The notes beneath the pieces are model-generated. The model ran no database searches and had not been told where the DNA came from. It saw only the letters and a list, made by a program, of their open reading frames with translations. Below, in pieces: positions 55,431 through 64,000 of a DNA stretch of 64,000 nt. The DNA is from QZLE01 sp033852075 (GTDB taxonomy: Bacteria; Pseudomonadota; Gammaproteobacteria; QZLD01), in contig JAWSVC010000012.1 of assembly GCA_033852075.1 (NCBI GenBank), positions 152,027 through 216,026 of the forward strand. Direction: 5' to 3'. Each line of letters begins with the position of its first letter. Position 1 is the stretch's first letter. Both the position numbers and the translations under genes were made by a program.

Positions 55431-56132
55431 ATGTGGATTACAGATAATAAGCAGGTGTCCATTGGTTTGCGGTTCATAAGTAGGGTCGTAAACAAAATAA
55501 AAATGGATGAAAGGCGTTTTGATGTTCATCTATTTAGAGAGGAACTTATTCAAGGGCTTATGATTGAGCTTATGGAGAAAGAGTCCTTTGCGCAAAAGGC
55601 AGAGTTTGATGATGATATCAGGCACTATGCCTTAAGTATTTATCGTGCCAGGTATCTTGATTTGCTCGAAAAGAATGGAGTTTTTCGAACTGGAAGGAAA
55701 AGCGATAAAGAGCAAGAAGGTAAATATATTCAAATATACTTTGAATCTGTAACTACAACCGATGCAGAAGGTGATGATCAGGATAAGGTATATACAATCC
55801 TCCCATCTGACAATATGTCAGTAGATCGTGAAGTATTTCTGCAACAAATACACCGAACACTTAATGAAGTTGTTACAAGTGTTTTGACAAAAATAGAAGC
55901 CGATGATCCAGCTAAAGCAAGGTTCTTATCTCATGTGTTTTGGGATGGGGGTTTTGGGGTTTCATATCTTGAGTTGGCTAATTTAGTTGGCTTTGAAGCA
56001 AGCAATTTACCCCAGATAGTTCGCAGATTCGTAGATGGCGTTAAAACTCAGTTAGAGAAGAAAAGTCTAAATATTGATATTGAGCTTACATCTAATGAAG
56101 TGGATTTCTTGTTGGATAAAGATAATAGCTAG
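55431..56132 (+). CDS. ECF sigma factor-like protein
   Basis: The 233-residue protein has an N-terminal helical part with RHYALSIYRARYLDLLEKNG followed by basic residues, similar to sigma region 2. An acidic linker follows (about 95-125). The C-terminal HTH, SYLELANLVGFEASNLPQIV followed by RRFVDGVKTQLEKK, looks like sigma region 4. The match is by pattern only and divergent. If right, it is the obvious candidate to read the five shared motifs, whose two blocks start 22 bp apart. RBS AGAGG precedes the ATG. It lies in the second operon, between the papain-like peptidase and two unknown genes. Confidence 0.45.
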   Translation: MWITDNKQVSIGLRFISRVVNKIKMDERRFDVHLFREELIQGLMIELMEKESFAQKAEFDDDIRHYALSIYRARYLDLLEKNGVFRTGRKSDKEQEGKYIQIYFESVTTTDAEGDDQDKVYTILPSDNMSVDREVFLQQIHRTLNEVVTSVLTKIEADDPAKARFLSHVFWDGGFGVSYLELANLVGFEASNLPQIVRRFVDGVKTQLEKKSLNIDIELTSNEVDFLLDKDNS

Positions 56133-56143
56133 AGGTAAAGATT

Positions 56144-56746
56144 ATGAACAGAAAAAATATTACCAAAGATATAATGGAGCTTCATCAGAAGCAACTTGTT
56201 GATGAGATTAGCCGTGAAGTTGAAGAAGAATTGAAGGACGGTATCCCTGAAGAGTTACTGACTCAGGCTGATAACTTAATCAAAATGGTTCAGGATAGAA
56301 AGAATAAAGAGAAAAAAGTAATACCAGTTGATTTTGGTAAGGAAAAAGCTCCTGAATTCCAGGCCGCCAACGACATGTTCTTTGAAATTGAACTTAAAGC
56401 AGCAGGTTCAGCTGAATCTAAATTAAAGTGGTATGAAGGCATTTTGCCTTTATTAAACTGGGGAATGCTGGAATTAAGTCCCAGAGATAATGATTTAAAC
56501 GATGTCAGAGTTGCTATTACCCCAAACTCAGATGGTAAAGATCAATTCAAAGATATATTTGAACGTTATAGTGGCCAGGAAGTTAGATTGATGCTGGATT
56601 TTGGCGATGATGTTTATATTGAGGCTGAATTATCTGTTTCTAAAAATTTAACTTCGGTAGAAGGCGATGGCGTGATAAAAGAGGTAGAGCGCCCTGATAG
56701 TAATAAGCTTAATTTTAGGTTAAAGCCAATAAATGATGCTGAATAA
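56144..56746 (+). CDS. Uncharacterised acidic soluble protein
   Basis: A 200-residue protein, 11 bases after the sigma-like gene. The N-terminal 55 residues are a charged coiled coil (LHQKQLVDEISREVEEEL). The C-terminal part is beta-rich (VRVAITPNSDGKDQF, EVRLMLDFGDDVYIEAELSV). No family was recognised. Position directly after a sigma-like gene would suit an anti-sigma or adaptor role. That is inference only. Confidence 0.6.
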   Translation: MNRKNITKDIMELHQKQLVDEISREVEEELKDGIPEELLTQADNLIKMVQDRKNKEKKVIPVDFGKEKAPEFQAANDMFFEIELKAAGSAESKLKWYEGILPLLNWGMLELSPRDNDLNDVRVAITPNSDGKDQFKDIFERYSGQEVRLMLDFGDDVYIEAELSVSKNLTSVEGDGVIKEVERPDSNKLNFRLKPINDAE

Positions 56747-56784
56747 CAGTGAAGTGTAATCATTAATAGAAGCAGGTGGCTAAC

Positions 56785-57192
56785 ATGAAATTTTCAATAT
56801 TGGCGCCAAAGTATATTGATAATACTGGCAATATACTAAAGACCAAATTTAATTTGGATAGTATATCTCAAACGAAAAATTTTGAGTTGGATGATGAAGA
56901 TTCATATCTATGTAGTTCAGATTTTTCGTATGATGAGCTTTGCAGTTACATTACAACGGCAACCAGAAATGTCTGCTGCTTCAAGCATGATGACCTGAAA
57001 AAAGATCATTATATTGAAGCAGCAATTGTCCTTCCTCTTTTGATGAAGGATGCGAAGTATGTGACGAATGCGAACAGCCTCATAGTTATTCGACAAAGGG
57101 ATAATGAATCACAGGTTATGGTTAAATCCAGTTCAATAAAGAAATTATTCGAGGAGATCAATTTATTGATCGAACAAGACGTTCTGAATTAA
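56785..57192 (+). CDS. Uncharacterised small soluble protein
   Basis: A 135-residue protein (MKFSILAPKYIDNTGN). The ATG at 56785 is used rather than an in-frame GTG at 56776, because CAGGTGG lies just upstream of the ATG. It has a CC pair (RNVCCFKHDD) and no membrane segment. It is the last small gene before the second giant STAND gene, 43 bases upstream of it. No family was recognised. Confidence 0.6.
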   Translation: MKFSILAPKYIDNTGNILKTKFNLDSISQTKNFELDDEDSYLCSSDFSYDELCSYITTATRNVCCFKHDDLKKDHYIEAAIVLPLLMKDAKYVTNANSLIVIRQRDNESQVMVKSSSIKKLFEEINLLIEQDVLN

Positions 57193-57235
57193 ACCAATAT
57201 ATTCAACATTCAAGCTTAGTGTAACGGCATAATTT

Positions 57236-60200
57236 ATGTACATTCTATTGTCCAGCGAAAAAACCTTATACAAGGTAAAAACAAGCTCATTATCGCGCCC
57301 CGGGGTCGCAACAGTAGTCACTGCTGAGCTTCATCATAAAATTCGCAGCAACTTACCTGAATTAATTACTAATGAGCAGACAGAATATGCCACAACAGCT
57401 GCAGAAGCAGCATACAGCTCTTTAAACCCTCTGGACTGGACACAGGGTTTCCATGCTGAGATAAGGTTAATACCAAATAATGATGAAAGTGTAAGCTTTG
57501 ATCCGGAAAGTAATAGCTCAGGATTAGGTTATGCACTGGCCTTGGCTTTGCAGTTTAGGCGTCAACTTAACAAAGACGATAATATTGATCATGAAGTATT
57601 CGCAACAGGACGAATTCACGCCAGTGGGAATGTTTCAACAATTGGTCACTTGCCTACCAAAATAACTGCAGCTTGTAATCATGTTGAATCACTAAAGAGT
57701 GATGGCAACAAAATCAAGCGATTTTTTATATTCTATCCCAAAGCTGACCATCGTGAAGTAACTGATGAATTAGATAACCGTGTACAAGAGCTTGGAGGAA
57801 AATTAATACCAGTAACCAGGCTATCACAAGCTTTGTCTATTTTATTAGGTGATAGCTATGATGGAGTTGATGGTGACTGGAGTCCGTTCAAAGGACTTGA
57901 ATCTTTCAACTATGAAGATCAAAAACGGTTTTTTGGTCGTGAACGAGCAGTTCAGCAGTTATTACAAAATTACCAAGATAGCGATGGACTATTGGTAGTA
58001 ACTGGAGTTAGTGGTTCAGGCAAAAGCTCAGTTATAAAAGCAGGGCTTATACCAGAAATAGAAAAGCAGCTAACCGAAGACCAAAAGCTCAGTTGGCATG
58101 TAGTAAATCCCAAGACACATAACAGCGTAGAATCAATACTGACAGCGCTATTCAAATCTTTAAAAGAATCGTGGCAGTTTCCAGAGAAACCGGAAAATCT
58201 CGCTAAACAAGCATTAAAGCAAGCAGAGAGCATAAATCTAACCCACAACTCAGAATCGACATGCCTTTGGTTTATAGACCAGTATGAAGAGATATTTAAT
58301 AACGCCCAAATACCTAGGGATCAATCTCAGCAACTAGCTCCAGTTCTTGAAAAACTGGCAAATACAATAGATGGTTTAAGAATAGTAGTATCGATCAGGG
58401 CAGAATATCTGGAAACCTTTGGCCGCCATGGAATTGATACCCACGTTTCTCAAAAGCTAAATCCAGATGAATGGAATGACGTAGTAAAAAAACAGGCGGC
58501 ATATAGTGGGCTGCATTATGAAGATGATCTTGAACAACGTATTATCAATGATGCAAATGATATCGCACATGCCCTACCAGTAGTTGAATATCTGCTAGAG
58601 CAGCTATATCAAAAAGCCACACAGGAAAATGAGAGCGCAAAACTCCTAAAACAATCACACTATGAAGAACTTGGTGGGCTAAAAGGCGTAGTAGCCAACC
58701 GTGCAGAAGCAGCCATTAGTCATGCCCCGTATTTAGCCGAAACATTCTTTGATTACTTTGTAGGGCAAAATAGCGAAAAAATTGCTTACCCTCGTAGCGT
58801 TGACATTAATAGTATCCAAGAAGAACAGCCAGAGCTATACCAACTCATTCAACTCTTTATTGATGAGCAGCTAGTAATAGATTGCAGTAGTGAGCAGAAA
58901 ACCAGGGTGAAGCTAGCCCATGATAGCTTATTTACAGAGTGGGGAAGGCTGAAAGAGTGGTTAGAGAACCAGCAAGAATATCTTGTTTGGCGTAGTCAGA
59001 TTGACGGTAATTTTGAACTATGGCTTCAAACAATAAAGCAAAACCGCAAAAACTATATTATTAAAAATAGCGGGCTACTCAAACGAGCAAGAAGGCTCAT
59101 AAAGCTTAAGAAGATACATAATCCCGAACTAATACGCTATATAAACTCCTCGGTAAGGAGCAGAAGAGTACGGGTTGCCATTATAAGTATAGCTTTTAGT
59201 GCTATGGCGACATTACTCTTAAATGAAATTTATAATCAAAATGAACAGATTATTAATAAAGATAAAACTATTCAAACTATTAGCACTAGCCTTAATGAGC
59301 ACAAATCCAAAGCGTTGAAGTTGGAGATGAGTTTAAATAGAGAATTAATTGATGAAATTAGTGCCTCAGGTTTGTTTATTGAAGATCATATAGCCATTAA
59401 TAATGCTGATTACATCAAGGATGTTTTGTTAAATACAAAACTAACTCCAAAAGATAAACAATCAAAGTTAAATGAACTTAGTTTTGATCCAAAAAATAAA
59501 GGATCAGCATCTGATTTATCTAAAAAGTTGGGAAAAAATGGTTTTAAAATAGACGAATCTCAAGTTAAAAATTTTCCCAGAATCTATGAAATGGTATTTA
59601 ATTCACGATATATGAATCATGCTGAACAACAGGATGCGTTTAATAAAATACCAAGTATGTCGAAGGAGTCGCTAAATAGCTTATATGTTCTTCTAATTCA
59701 GGAGAGAAATGAAGTTGATGCAAAAGCCCGCAAGGAAATTGAAAAACTATCAGCTATTAGCAAGGGTATTACAAAATATAAACCTAAAACATTGGCAGGA
59801 AATACTACAGGTCAAAGTTTTGAATTAGTACAAGAGCTATTTAAGTATTCTCCCCAAAAAGCTATTGAATACTTTGAGATTAACCTACTAGAAACTTTTT
59901 CAGCTAATGAAGTTGAGTTTAAGAAAATAGAGTCTGTTATTAATAAAAAATTACTTGATGAGGAGAATAGAAGAAAGGCTGCTGATAACGAACTATTTCA
60001 TACACTGATAACTAAAGGATATAAAATAAGCAAAAAAGATTTTGATGAGCATTCGTCTATATATAAATTTATACTTAATTATCGAAACTTCAGTTCTGGT
60101 CAAAAGCAATATTGGATTAACAACTATTCCAAACTGAGTTTTAAAGAACAAGGCAAATTGCATAGCATTCAGCTTAATAGCCTTTTTGAGTTTGATGAAC

Positions 60201-62371
60201 GCAAAAAACCACCAAAAAAAGACGCAAAACAACCATTTTATGAAATCATTGGAAATTCTGATGATGTGACGCGTCAAAATATGCGTCAAATAATGGATCT
60301 ACATTTCAGATACATAGATTTCAAAGTAGATAAATACTTATCGTTAGGTGAATTGCAAAACGCTATTGATCTGCTGTTAGATAGTTTGCATTTTAGTGAC
60401 AAAAGCGGTGTTTATACAGTAGATCAATATGTTTATTTATGTCAAAAATTGCTAGCCATATATAGCTATATAAATGATTTTGAAGGCGCAGGTCAATTAA
60501 TAGAAAATTTTTCTGAAAGATACTTAAAAAGTCAGTTATTTTCTTCAAGAGACTACTTTTATTACAAATTTAAATCTGAGCAAGTCTGGCACTATCTTCA
60601 TGAAAACAGAACAATTGAAGCTGCAAGAGAAGCATATGGTACTTTGAAAGATTCTTATTATCCTGATCAGTCAATATTGTTGGTCTTGGTAACTAAATTT
60701 CTTAATCGGTATAATGCTCCTGCTTATACAAATGAATACCTAAAGCTTTTAGAATTAGGGTTTAATAAGCTAAATTCACTAAATGAAAAGGCGTTTAATG
60801 TTAGAAGAGAGAGCAATGTAGAAAAATATCTTGAAAAATTTAATGCAACAGCTAATGAAATACTCAAAGATGGTGATGAAATAGAAACCAAATTTTTAAA
60901 AGATGAGCTAAACAAGCTTAATAAGGAAATGTTAAATTTTGAGTATAAAAAGGATGAGTTTAGAGGTAAGTTATTTGAAAAACTGCTATCAGAAGTTGAT
61001 GATAACATGAAATTTACCTATATGGTTTTAAATGCGAGCTTTAGAATTATAGGTGAAAATTTAACAAATATTAAACAAGGTGAGGATGGTTACATATCAG
61101 GTGGGGATCTGTTTTGCTTAAAGCAAGAGATCAAAGAAACTTTAGAAAACCTCAATTACCTTCTTGTTGATTCTAAACTAAACAAAGAAAAAACGAAGCT
61201 GTTGATGATTAAGTTTAAATCAATTTTGCAATTGGAGTTATTTACAAAGGCAGAGCAGCAACTTGAATGCAAAAATGATGTTCTGCAAGAGTCCATTTTG
61301 TCCGCTTATGACAATGGTTATCTTAGCGATGAGTTTCATCACTTTCATTTTGATGTACTCACCATTGATGAGTATGTTGGTGAAGGAGCCTCAATAGGCT
61401 CAAAGCTATATGATATAGATTTACTGGATGATAACAGCAGGGGTTGGTGGGAAGGTACTTTACCTTCTTTATTTTTTGGCACAAGAGAAGAACTTAATAG
61501 TTTTTTGGATCAACATATAAATAAAAACCACAAATTACAGGATGAGTATTTGAAAAATGTTAAGGAAGGAGTGATAAATCTAATTGAGTCTTCCAAGGCA
61601 GGAAAAGCAAATAAAGGTATTTTAAAAGATGATACTCAAATAAAAGTTGCGAAACTTTTTTTACAGACAGAACCAAAAACTACTATTGCAACCTTAGAGC
61701 CATTACTTAAAAAATATTTGTCGGTTCAGTCTAGTACCAACATAAAAGCTCGTGAATTTGATGCCGCATATGGAAACAATTTGAGAGCAGCTTATAAAAT
61801 TATGGCCCAGGCTAATATAAATTTGGGTAACCTTGATAATGCAGAAAAAAACTATATTAAATTTTTAGACACAAGAGGAATCTCAGGTGAAGTAACTAAA
61901 GAAAACCTGGAAGTTGACCGTGCATTAATAGATATATATAAGCGGTCAAATAATCATTTAAAGATTATTAAAATAAGGCAGAAAATCAAAAGCCATTATG
62001 TACACGAAGCTAAAAAAGGTACTCAGAATAACAGCGCGTATGAAGAAATTACTGAAAACTTAGGCAGTTTGTCTTGGAATTATCTGCTAACAAAACAATA
62101 TGACAAAGCCTATGAGTCAGCCGCTGAAGCTTTAAAAACTGATCCGTCTAAAATTTGGGTCAAAACAAATTTGGCACATGCATTATTGCTTTCAGGTAAA
62201 AAAGAACGTGCCGAAACTATTTACCTTGTAAATGCTAACCAAATACTAAACCAAGATAGGTCTTTTGGCACTGCGGTTATTGATGACTTTAAAAGACTTA
62301 AAGAGCACGGAATTTCACACCCATATATGAAAAGCATAGAGGAAAAAATCAATAACTTGATAACCCCCTAA
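57236..62371 (+). CDS. Lon-like protease - nSTAND1 ATPase - helical/TPR sensor protein
   Basis: A 1711-residue protein. The first 585 or so residues are nearly identical to the Lon-like and nSTAND1 parts of the protein at 45869, with the same Ser (NSSGLG), Lys (LPTKITAA), Walker A (GVSGSGKSS) and FIDQYEE. A hydrophobic segment lies at about 643-662 (VAIISIAFSAMATLLL). The remaining 1050 residues are unrelated to the WD40 half of the paralogue. They are helical, with coiled coil (about 665-700) and TPR-like pairs near the C-terminus (LGNLDNAEKNYIKFLDTRG, LLTKQYDKAYESAAEALKTD). A different ligand or partner with the same proteolytic output is inferred. It closes the second operon. Confidence 0.8.
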   Translation: MYILLSSEKTLYKVKTSSLSRPGVATVVTAELHHKIRSNLPELITNEQTEYATTAAEAAYSSLNPLDWTQGFHAEIRLIPNNDESVSFDPESNSSGLGYALALALQFRRQLNKDDNIDHEVFATGRIHASGNVSTIGHLPTKITAACNHVESLKSDGNKIKRFFIFYPKADHREVTDELDNRVQELGGKLIPVTRLSQALSILLGDSYDGVDGDWSPFKGLESFNYEDQKRFFGRERAVQQLLQNYQDSDGLLVVTGVSGSGKSSVIKAGLIPEIEKQLTEDQKLSWHVVNPKTHNSVESILTALFKSLKESWQFPEKPENLAKQALKQAESINLTHNSESTCLWFIDQYEEIFNNAQIPRDQSQQLAPVLEKLANTIDGLRIVVSIRAEYLETFGRHGIDTHVSQKLNPDEWNDVVKKQAAYSGLHYEDDLEQRIINDANDIAHALPVVEYLLEQLYQKATQENESAKLLKQSHYEELGGLKGVVANRAEAAISHAPYLAETFFDYFVGQNSEKIAYPRSVDINSIQEEQPELYQLIQLFIDEQLVIDCSSEQKTRVKLAHDSLFTEWGRLKEWLENQQEYLVWRSQIDGNFELWLQTIKQNRKNYIIKNSGLLKRARRLIKLKKIHNPELIRYINSSVRSRRVRVAIISIAFSAMATLLLNEIYNQNEQIINKDKTIQTISTSLNEHKSKALKLEMSLNRELIDEISASGLFIEDHIAINNADYIKDVLLNTKLTPKDKQSKLNELSFDPKNKGSASDLSKKLGKNGFKIDESQVKNFPRIYEMVFNSRYMNHAEQQDAFNKIPSMSKESLNSLYVLLIQERNEVDAKARKEIEKLSAISKGITKYKPKTLAGNTTGQSFELVQELFKYSPQKAIEYFEINLLETFSANEVEFKKIESVINKKLLDEENRRKAADNELFHTLITKGYKISKKDFDEHSSIYKFILNYRNFSSGQKQYWINNYSKLSFKEQGKLHSIQLNSLFEFDERKKPPKKDAKQPFYEIIGNSDDVTRQNMRQIMDLHFRYIDFKVDKYLSLGELQNAIDLLLDSLHFSDKSGVYTVDQYVYLCQKLLAIYSYINDFEGAGQLIENFSERYLKSQLFSSRDYFYYKFKSEQVWHYLHENRTIEAAREAYGTLKDSYYPDQSILLVLVTKFLNRYNAPAYTNEYLKLLELGFNKLNSLNEKAFNVRRESNVEKYLEKFNATANEILKDGDEIETKFLKDELNKLNKEMLNFEYKKDEFRGKLFEKLLSEVDDNMKFTYMVLNASFRIIGENLTNIKQGEDGYISGGDLFCLKQEIKETLENLNYLLVDSKLNKEKTKLLMIKFKSILQLELFTKAEQQLECKNDVLQESILSAYDNGYLSDEFHHFHFDVLTIDEYVGEGASIGSKLYDIDLLDDNSRGWWEGTLPSLFFGTREELNSFLDQHINKNHKLQDEYLKNVKEGVINLIESSKAGKANKGILKDDTQIKVAKLFLQTEPKTTIATLEPLLKKYLSVQSSTNIKAREFDAAYGNNLRAAYKIMAQANINLGNLDNAEKNYIKFLDTRGISGEVTKENLEVDRALIDIYKRSNNHLKIIKIRQKIKSHYVHEAKKGTQNNSAYEEITENLGSLSWNYLLTKQYDKAYESAAEALKTDPSKIWVKTNLAHALLLSGKKERAETIYLVNANQILNQDRSFGTAVIDDFKRLKEHGISHPYMKSIEEKINNLITP

Positions 62372-62405
62372 AATACTGGATACCTTATTGTTGAAAAATC
62401 AGCAA

Positions 62406-62429
62406 AACGCGCTAAAACTCTAGCGCGTT
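62406..62429 (-). terminator. Hairpin at the end of the ArdA-like gene
   Basis: AACGCGCTA (62406-62414) and TAGCGCGTT (62421-62429) are perfect 9-base arms around a 6-base loop. On the minus strand Ts follow (GCGTTTTGCTG, then TTTTT further on), so it probably ends the ArdA transcript. It overlaps the ArdA stop codon. It also lies 35 bases after the STAND gene on the plus strand. Confidence 0.6.
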
Positions 62430-62921
62430 AGTGACAATCAACTTATGTTCGATCTCGACTATTTCGCCGTTGATTTCCATATCACGAGCGATGGCTTCGT
62501 AATCAATGTAGTAGCGAAGGTTCTCAGGAATATCGGTAGTTTCTTCGATAAGATCCTGTGCGTAATCTCCAGTTGTACCGTAGTGCAGGCAAACATCCTC
62601 GCATCTAGCTAAAGCATCGCCTATGTTTGAAGCCAAGATCCAATAGGAAAGTAATGCGTGTTGCGTCATCTGATGAAAGTTCTTCTAGCTCTTCAAACCA
62701 GAACGAAATATCGCATTGCCCGATATATAGTGATTTTGATAGCTGACAGAGATGAGGTTCGCCATCGATAAACTGGATTTCAACTTCTTCACAGCCTTTG
62801 TGGCTAAGTTTTTCCATACCCGCTTGGTATTTCTCGATGCTATCGAAGTAGAATCCGGTATATTCTGTAGAATAAGGTTGTGCGTAAAATTCAGTCAGGT
62901 GTACTGGTCTAATGGAACCGG
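62412..62921 (-). pseudogene. ardA: ArdA-type antirestriction gene, frameshifted and interrupted
   Basis: Two minus-strand frames together resemble the ArdA variant whose members start with TFYAQPYD-type sequence. The upstream frame reads LTEFYAQPYSTEYTGFYF, VEIQFIDGEPHLC and LSSDDATRITFLLDLG. The downstream frame reads NIGDALARCEDVCLHYG and IPENLRYYIDYEAIARDMEI. The switch of frame lies near 62625-62650, so one indel separates them. The 5' end runs into what looks like the IS3 left end at about 62902 and the assembly gap. ArdA proteins mimic B-DNA and block type I restriction enzymes. An error near the gap could explain the frameshift, but the IS insertion is an independent break. Confidence 0.75.
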
Positions 62922-63054
62922 NNNNNNNNNNNNNNNNNNNNNNNNNNNNNNNNNNNNNNNNNNNNNNNNNNNNNNNNNNNNNNNNNNNNNNNNNNNNNNN
63001 NNNNNNNNNNNNNNNNNNNNNNNNNNNNNNNNNNNNNNNNNNNNNNNNNNNNNN
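62922..63054. other. Assembly gap (run of N)
   Basis: 133 undetermined bases inside the IS. Its real length is not known. Confidence 0.99.
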
Positions 63055-63940
63055 CGAAAGAAATGAAGTAAAATACGGCTTCATCAAAGCTGAATCGGAG
63101 CGGTATCCGGTAGCTGTCCTATGCAGAGTCATGAAAGTAAGCTCCTCTGCGTACTATGACTGGAAAAATAGACCTGCAAAGATTATTGGCTTCCAGGAAT
63201 TTATGCTCTATCTTCGTTGCAAATCCCTGTTTAAGAATAGCAGGGAAAGCCTTGGCTCAAGGCAAATGGCAAAGAAGCTACGTGAAGAAGGCTTTACTAT
63301 TGGTCGTTACAAAACCAGAACTATCATGCGCCAACTAGGGCTAAAAGTAGTTCAAAGAGTTGCTTACAAGGTTACGACCAATAGTAAGCATAACAACGCT
63401 ATTGCTGACAATCTGCTTGAGCAGCAGTTTAATCCGCCTCGTCCAAATATGGTTTGGGCAGGCGATATTACATATTTGCGCACAGCAGAAGGCTGGCTAT
63501 ACCTGGCTGTAGTGATGGATTTGTATTCCAGAAAAATTATCGGATGGGCCATGGGTAAACGCATAAATCAGAATCTAGTATGTCGTGCCATGCAAATGGC
63601 TATAAATCTTAGAAACCCTGATGATGATTTGATATTCCATAGCGATCGAGGGTCACAGTATTCAAGCAGGATGTTTAGAAAGCTGCTTAAGCAGAATAAT
63701 ATACAGCCATCCATGAGCGGTCGAGGCGCTTGCTGGGATAATGCTGTTGTTGAGAGATTTTTTGGTAGCTTAAAGAATGAATGGCTAATAAAAGTTGTTC
63801 ATTTAACCAGAGAAACCATGAAGAAAGATGTAGAGGATTATATTAGATATTATAACCATGACAGGTTGCATACAGCTAATGGCGGTTTGTCACCTGTTAA
63901 ATTTGAAATGTGCGTTAACAAAGTGTCCGGTTGGACTTGA
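63055..63940 (+). CDS. IS3-family transposase OrfB, 5' end hidden by the gap
   Basis: The readable 295 or so residues form an IS3-type integrase. An N-terminal HTH_21-like part (VSSSAYYDWKNRP) is followed by the catalytic core with WAGDITYLRT (first Asp), IFHSDRGSQYSS (second Asp) and WDNAVVERFFGSLKNEW (Glu). The C-terminal YNHDRLHTANGGLSPVKFE is typical. All DDE residues are present. In this family OrfB is made as an OrfAB fusion by -1 frameshifting. OrfA is not visible here. Confidence 0.9.
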
Positions 63941-63948
63941 CCAGAACA

Positions 63949-64000
63949 ATGTGGGTTGGATTGGGAAAAAAGCGCCTTGTAGTTATTACTCTGATGATGG
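63949..64000. other. Window end downstream of the IS
   Basis: About 50 bases follow the IS right end. No feature can be assigned. A second part of the interrupted ArdA region would be expected here if the insertion is simple, but no match is evident in so short a stretch. Confidence 0.3.

Larger units (their letters stand above)
62902..63948 (+). mobile_element. IS3-family insertion sequence with an assembly gap
   Basis: The left end reads TACTGGTCTAATGGAACCGG (62902-62921) and the right end, read inward on the other strand, TTCTGGTCAAGTCCAACCGG (63929-63948). These imperfect inverted repeats share CTGGTC and AACCGG. A DDE transposase lies between. The N run (62922-63054) hides the 5' part. 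Only about 150 bases remain before the readable transposase, too little for the usual orfA, so the true gap is probably larger or orfA is lost. Ends are accurate to a few bases. Confidence 0.75.

Overview
The window looks like a chromosomal segment of a low-GC gammaproteobacterium (inferred, not proven). The reasons are a divergent ppsR/ppsA pair, BarA-like hybrid histidine kinases and a tRNA-Ser(GGA) with an encoded CCA end. No species can be named from the sequence.

Region 1 (1-16.9 kb) is ordinary chromosome. It holds the 3' part of a crotonyl-CoA reductase-like oxidoreductase and a hybrid kinase whose H-box histidine is an aspartate. It continues with a large GAF-containing hybrid kinase with a C-terminal HPt domain, the PEP synthase regulator ppsR, divergent ppsA, a Cache/PAS histidine kinase, two uncharacterised proteins (one YaaW-like) and the tRNA-Ser.

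Region 2 (16.9-22.8 kb) is a compact minus-strand mobile block next to the tRNA: large serine recombinase, DUF2924 protein, a small ORF, phage-type terminase large subunit, DUF5681 protein and a ParB-methyltransferase fusion. No capsid, portal or tail gene is present.

Region 3 (23.3-36.3 kb) is a restriction/defence island. A type I restriction-modification operon has two different hsdM genes separated by an unknown Cys/His-containing gene, followed by hsdS and hsdR. Directly downstream lies a Hachiman-like pair (PD-(D/E)xK HamA-like nuclease and HamB-like SF2 helicase) with a third, tightly spaced HNH endonuclease gene. A small ORF and a GIY-YIG protein follow.

Region 4 (37.5-62.4 kb) is the most unusual part. 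Five copies of a 43-44 bp motif with fixed internal spacing sit upstream of genes in this region only. The genes under or near them encode an all-helical protein, an FCP1/NIF-type phosphatase, coiled-coil membrane proteins, an ExbB/ExbD/TonB-like trio and small envelope proteins. Two giant proteins share a nearly identical Lon-type Ser-Lys protease plus nSTAND1 ATPase half but have unrelated C-terminal halves (WD40 repeats in one, helical/TPR in the other). A second operon adds a polytopic membrane protein, a papain-like cysteine peptidase and a protein resembling an ECF sigma factor, which could be the factor reading the motif. I read this as a candidate undescribed envelope-linked, protease-armed STAND conflict or signalling system. 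A mosaic gene relic at 41.1-41.9 kb shows recombination between its modules.

Region 5 (62.4-64 kb) holds an ArdA-type antirestriction gene broken by an apparent frameshift and by an IS3-family insertion, with an assembly gap (Ns at 62922-63054) inside the IS.
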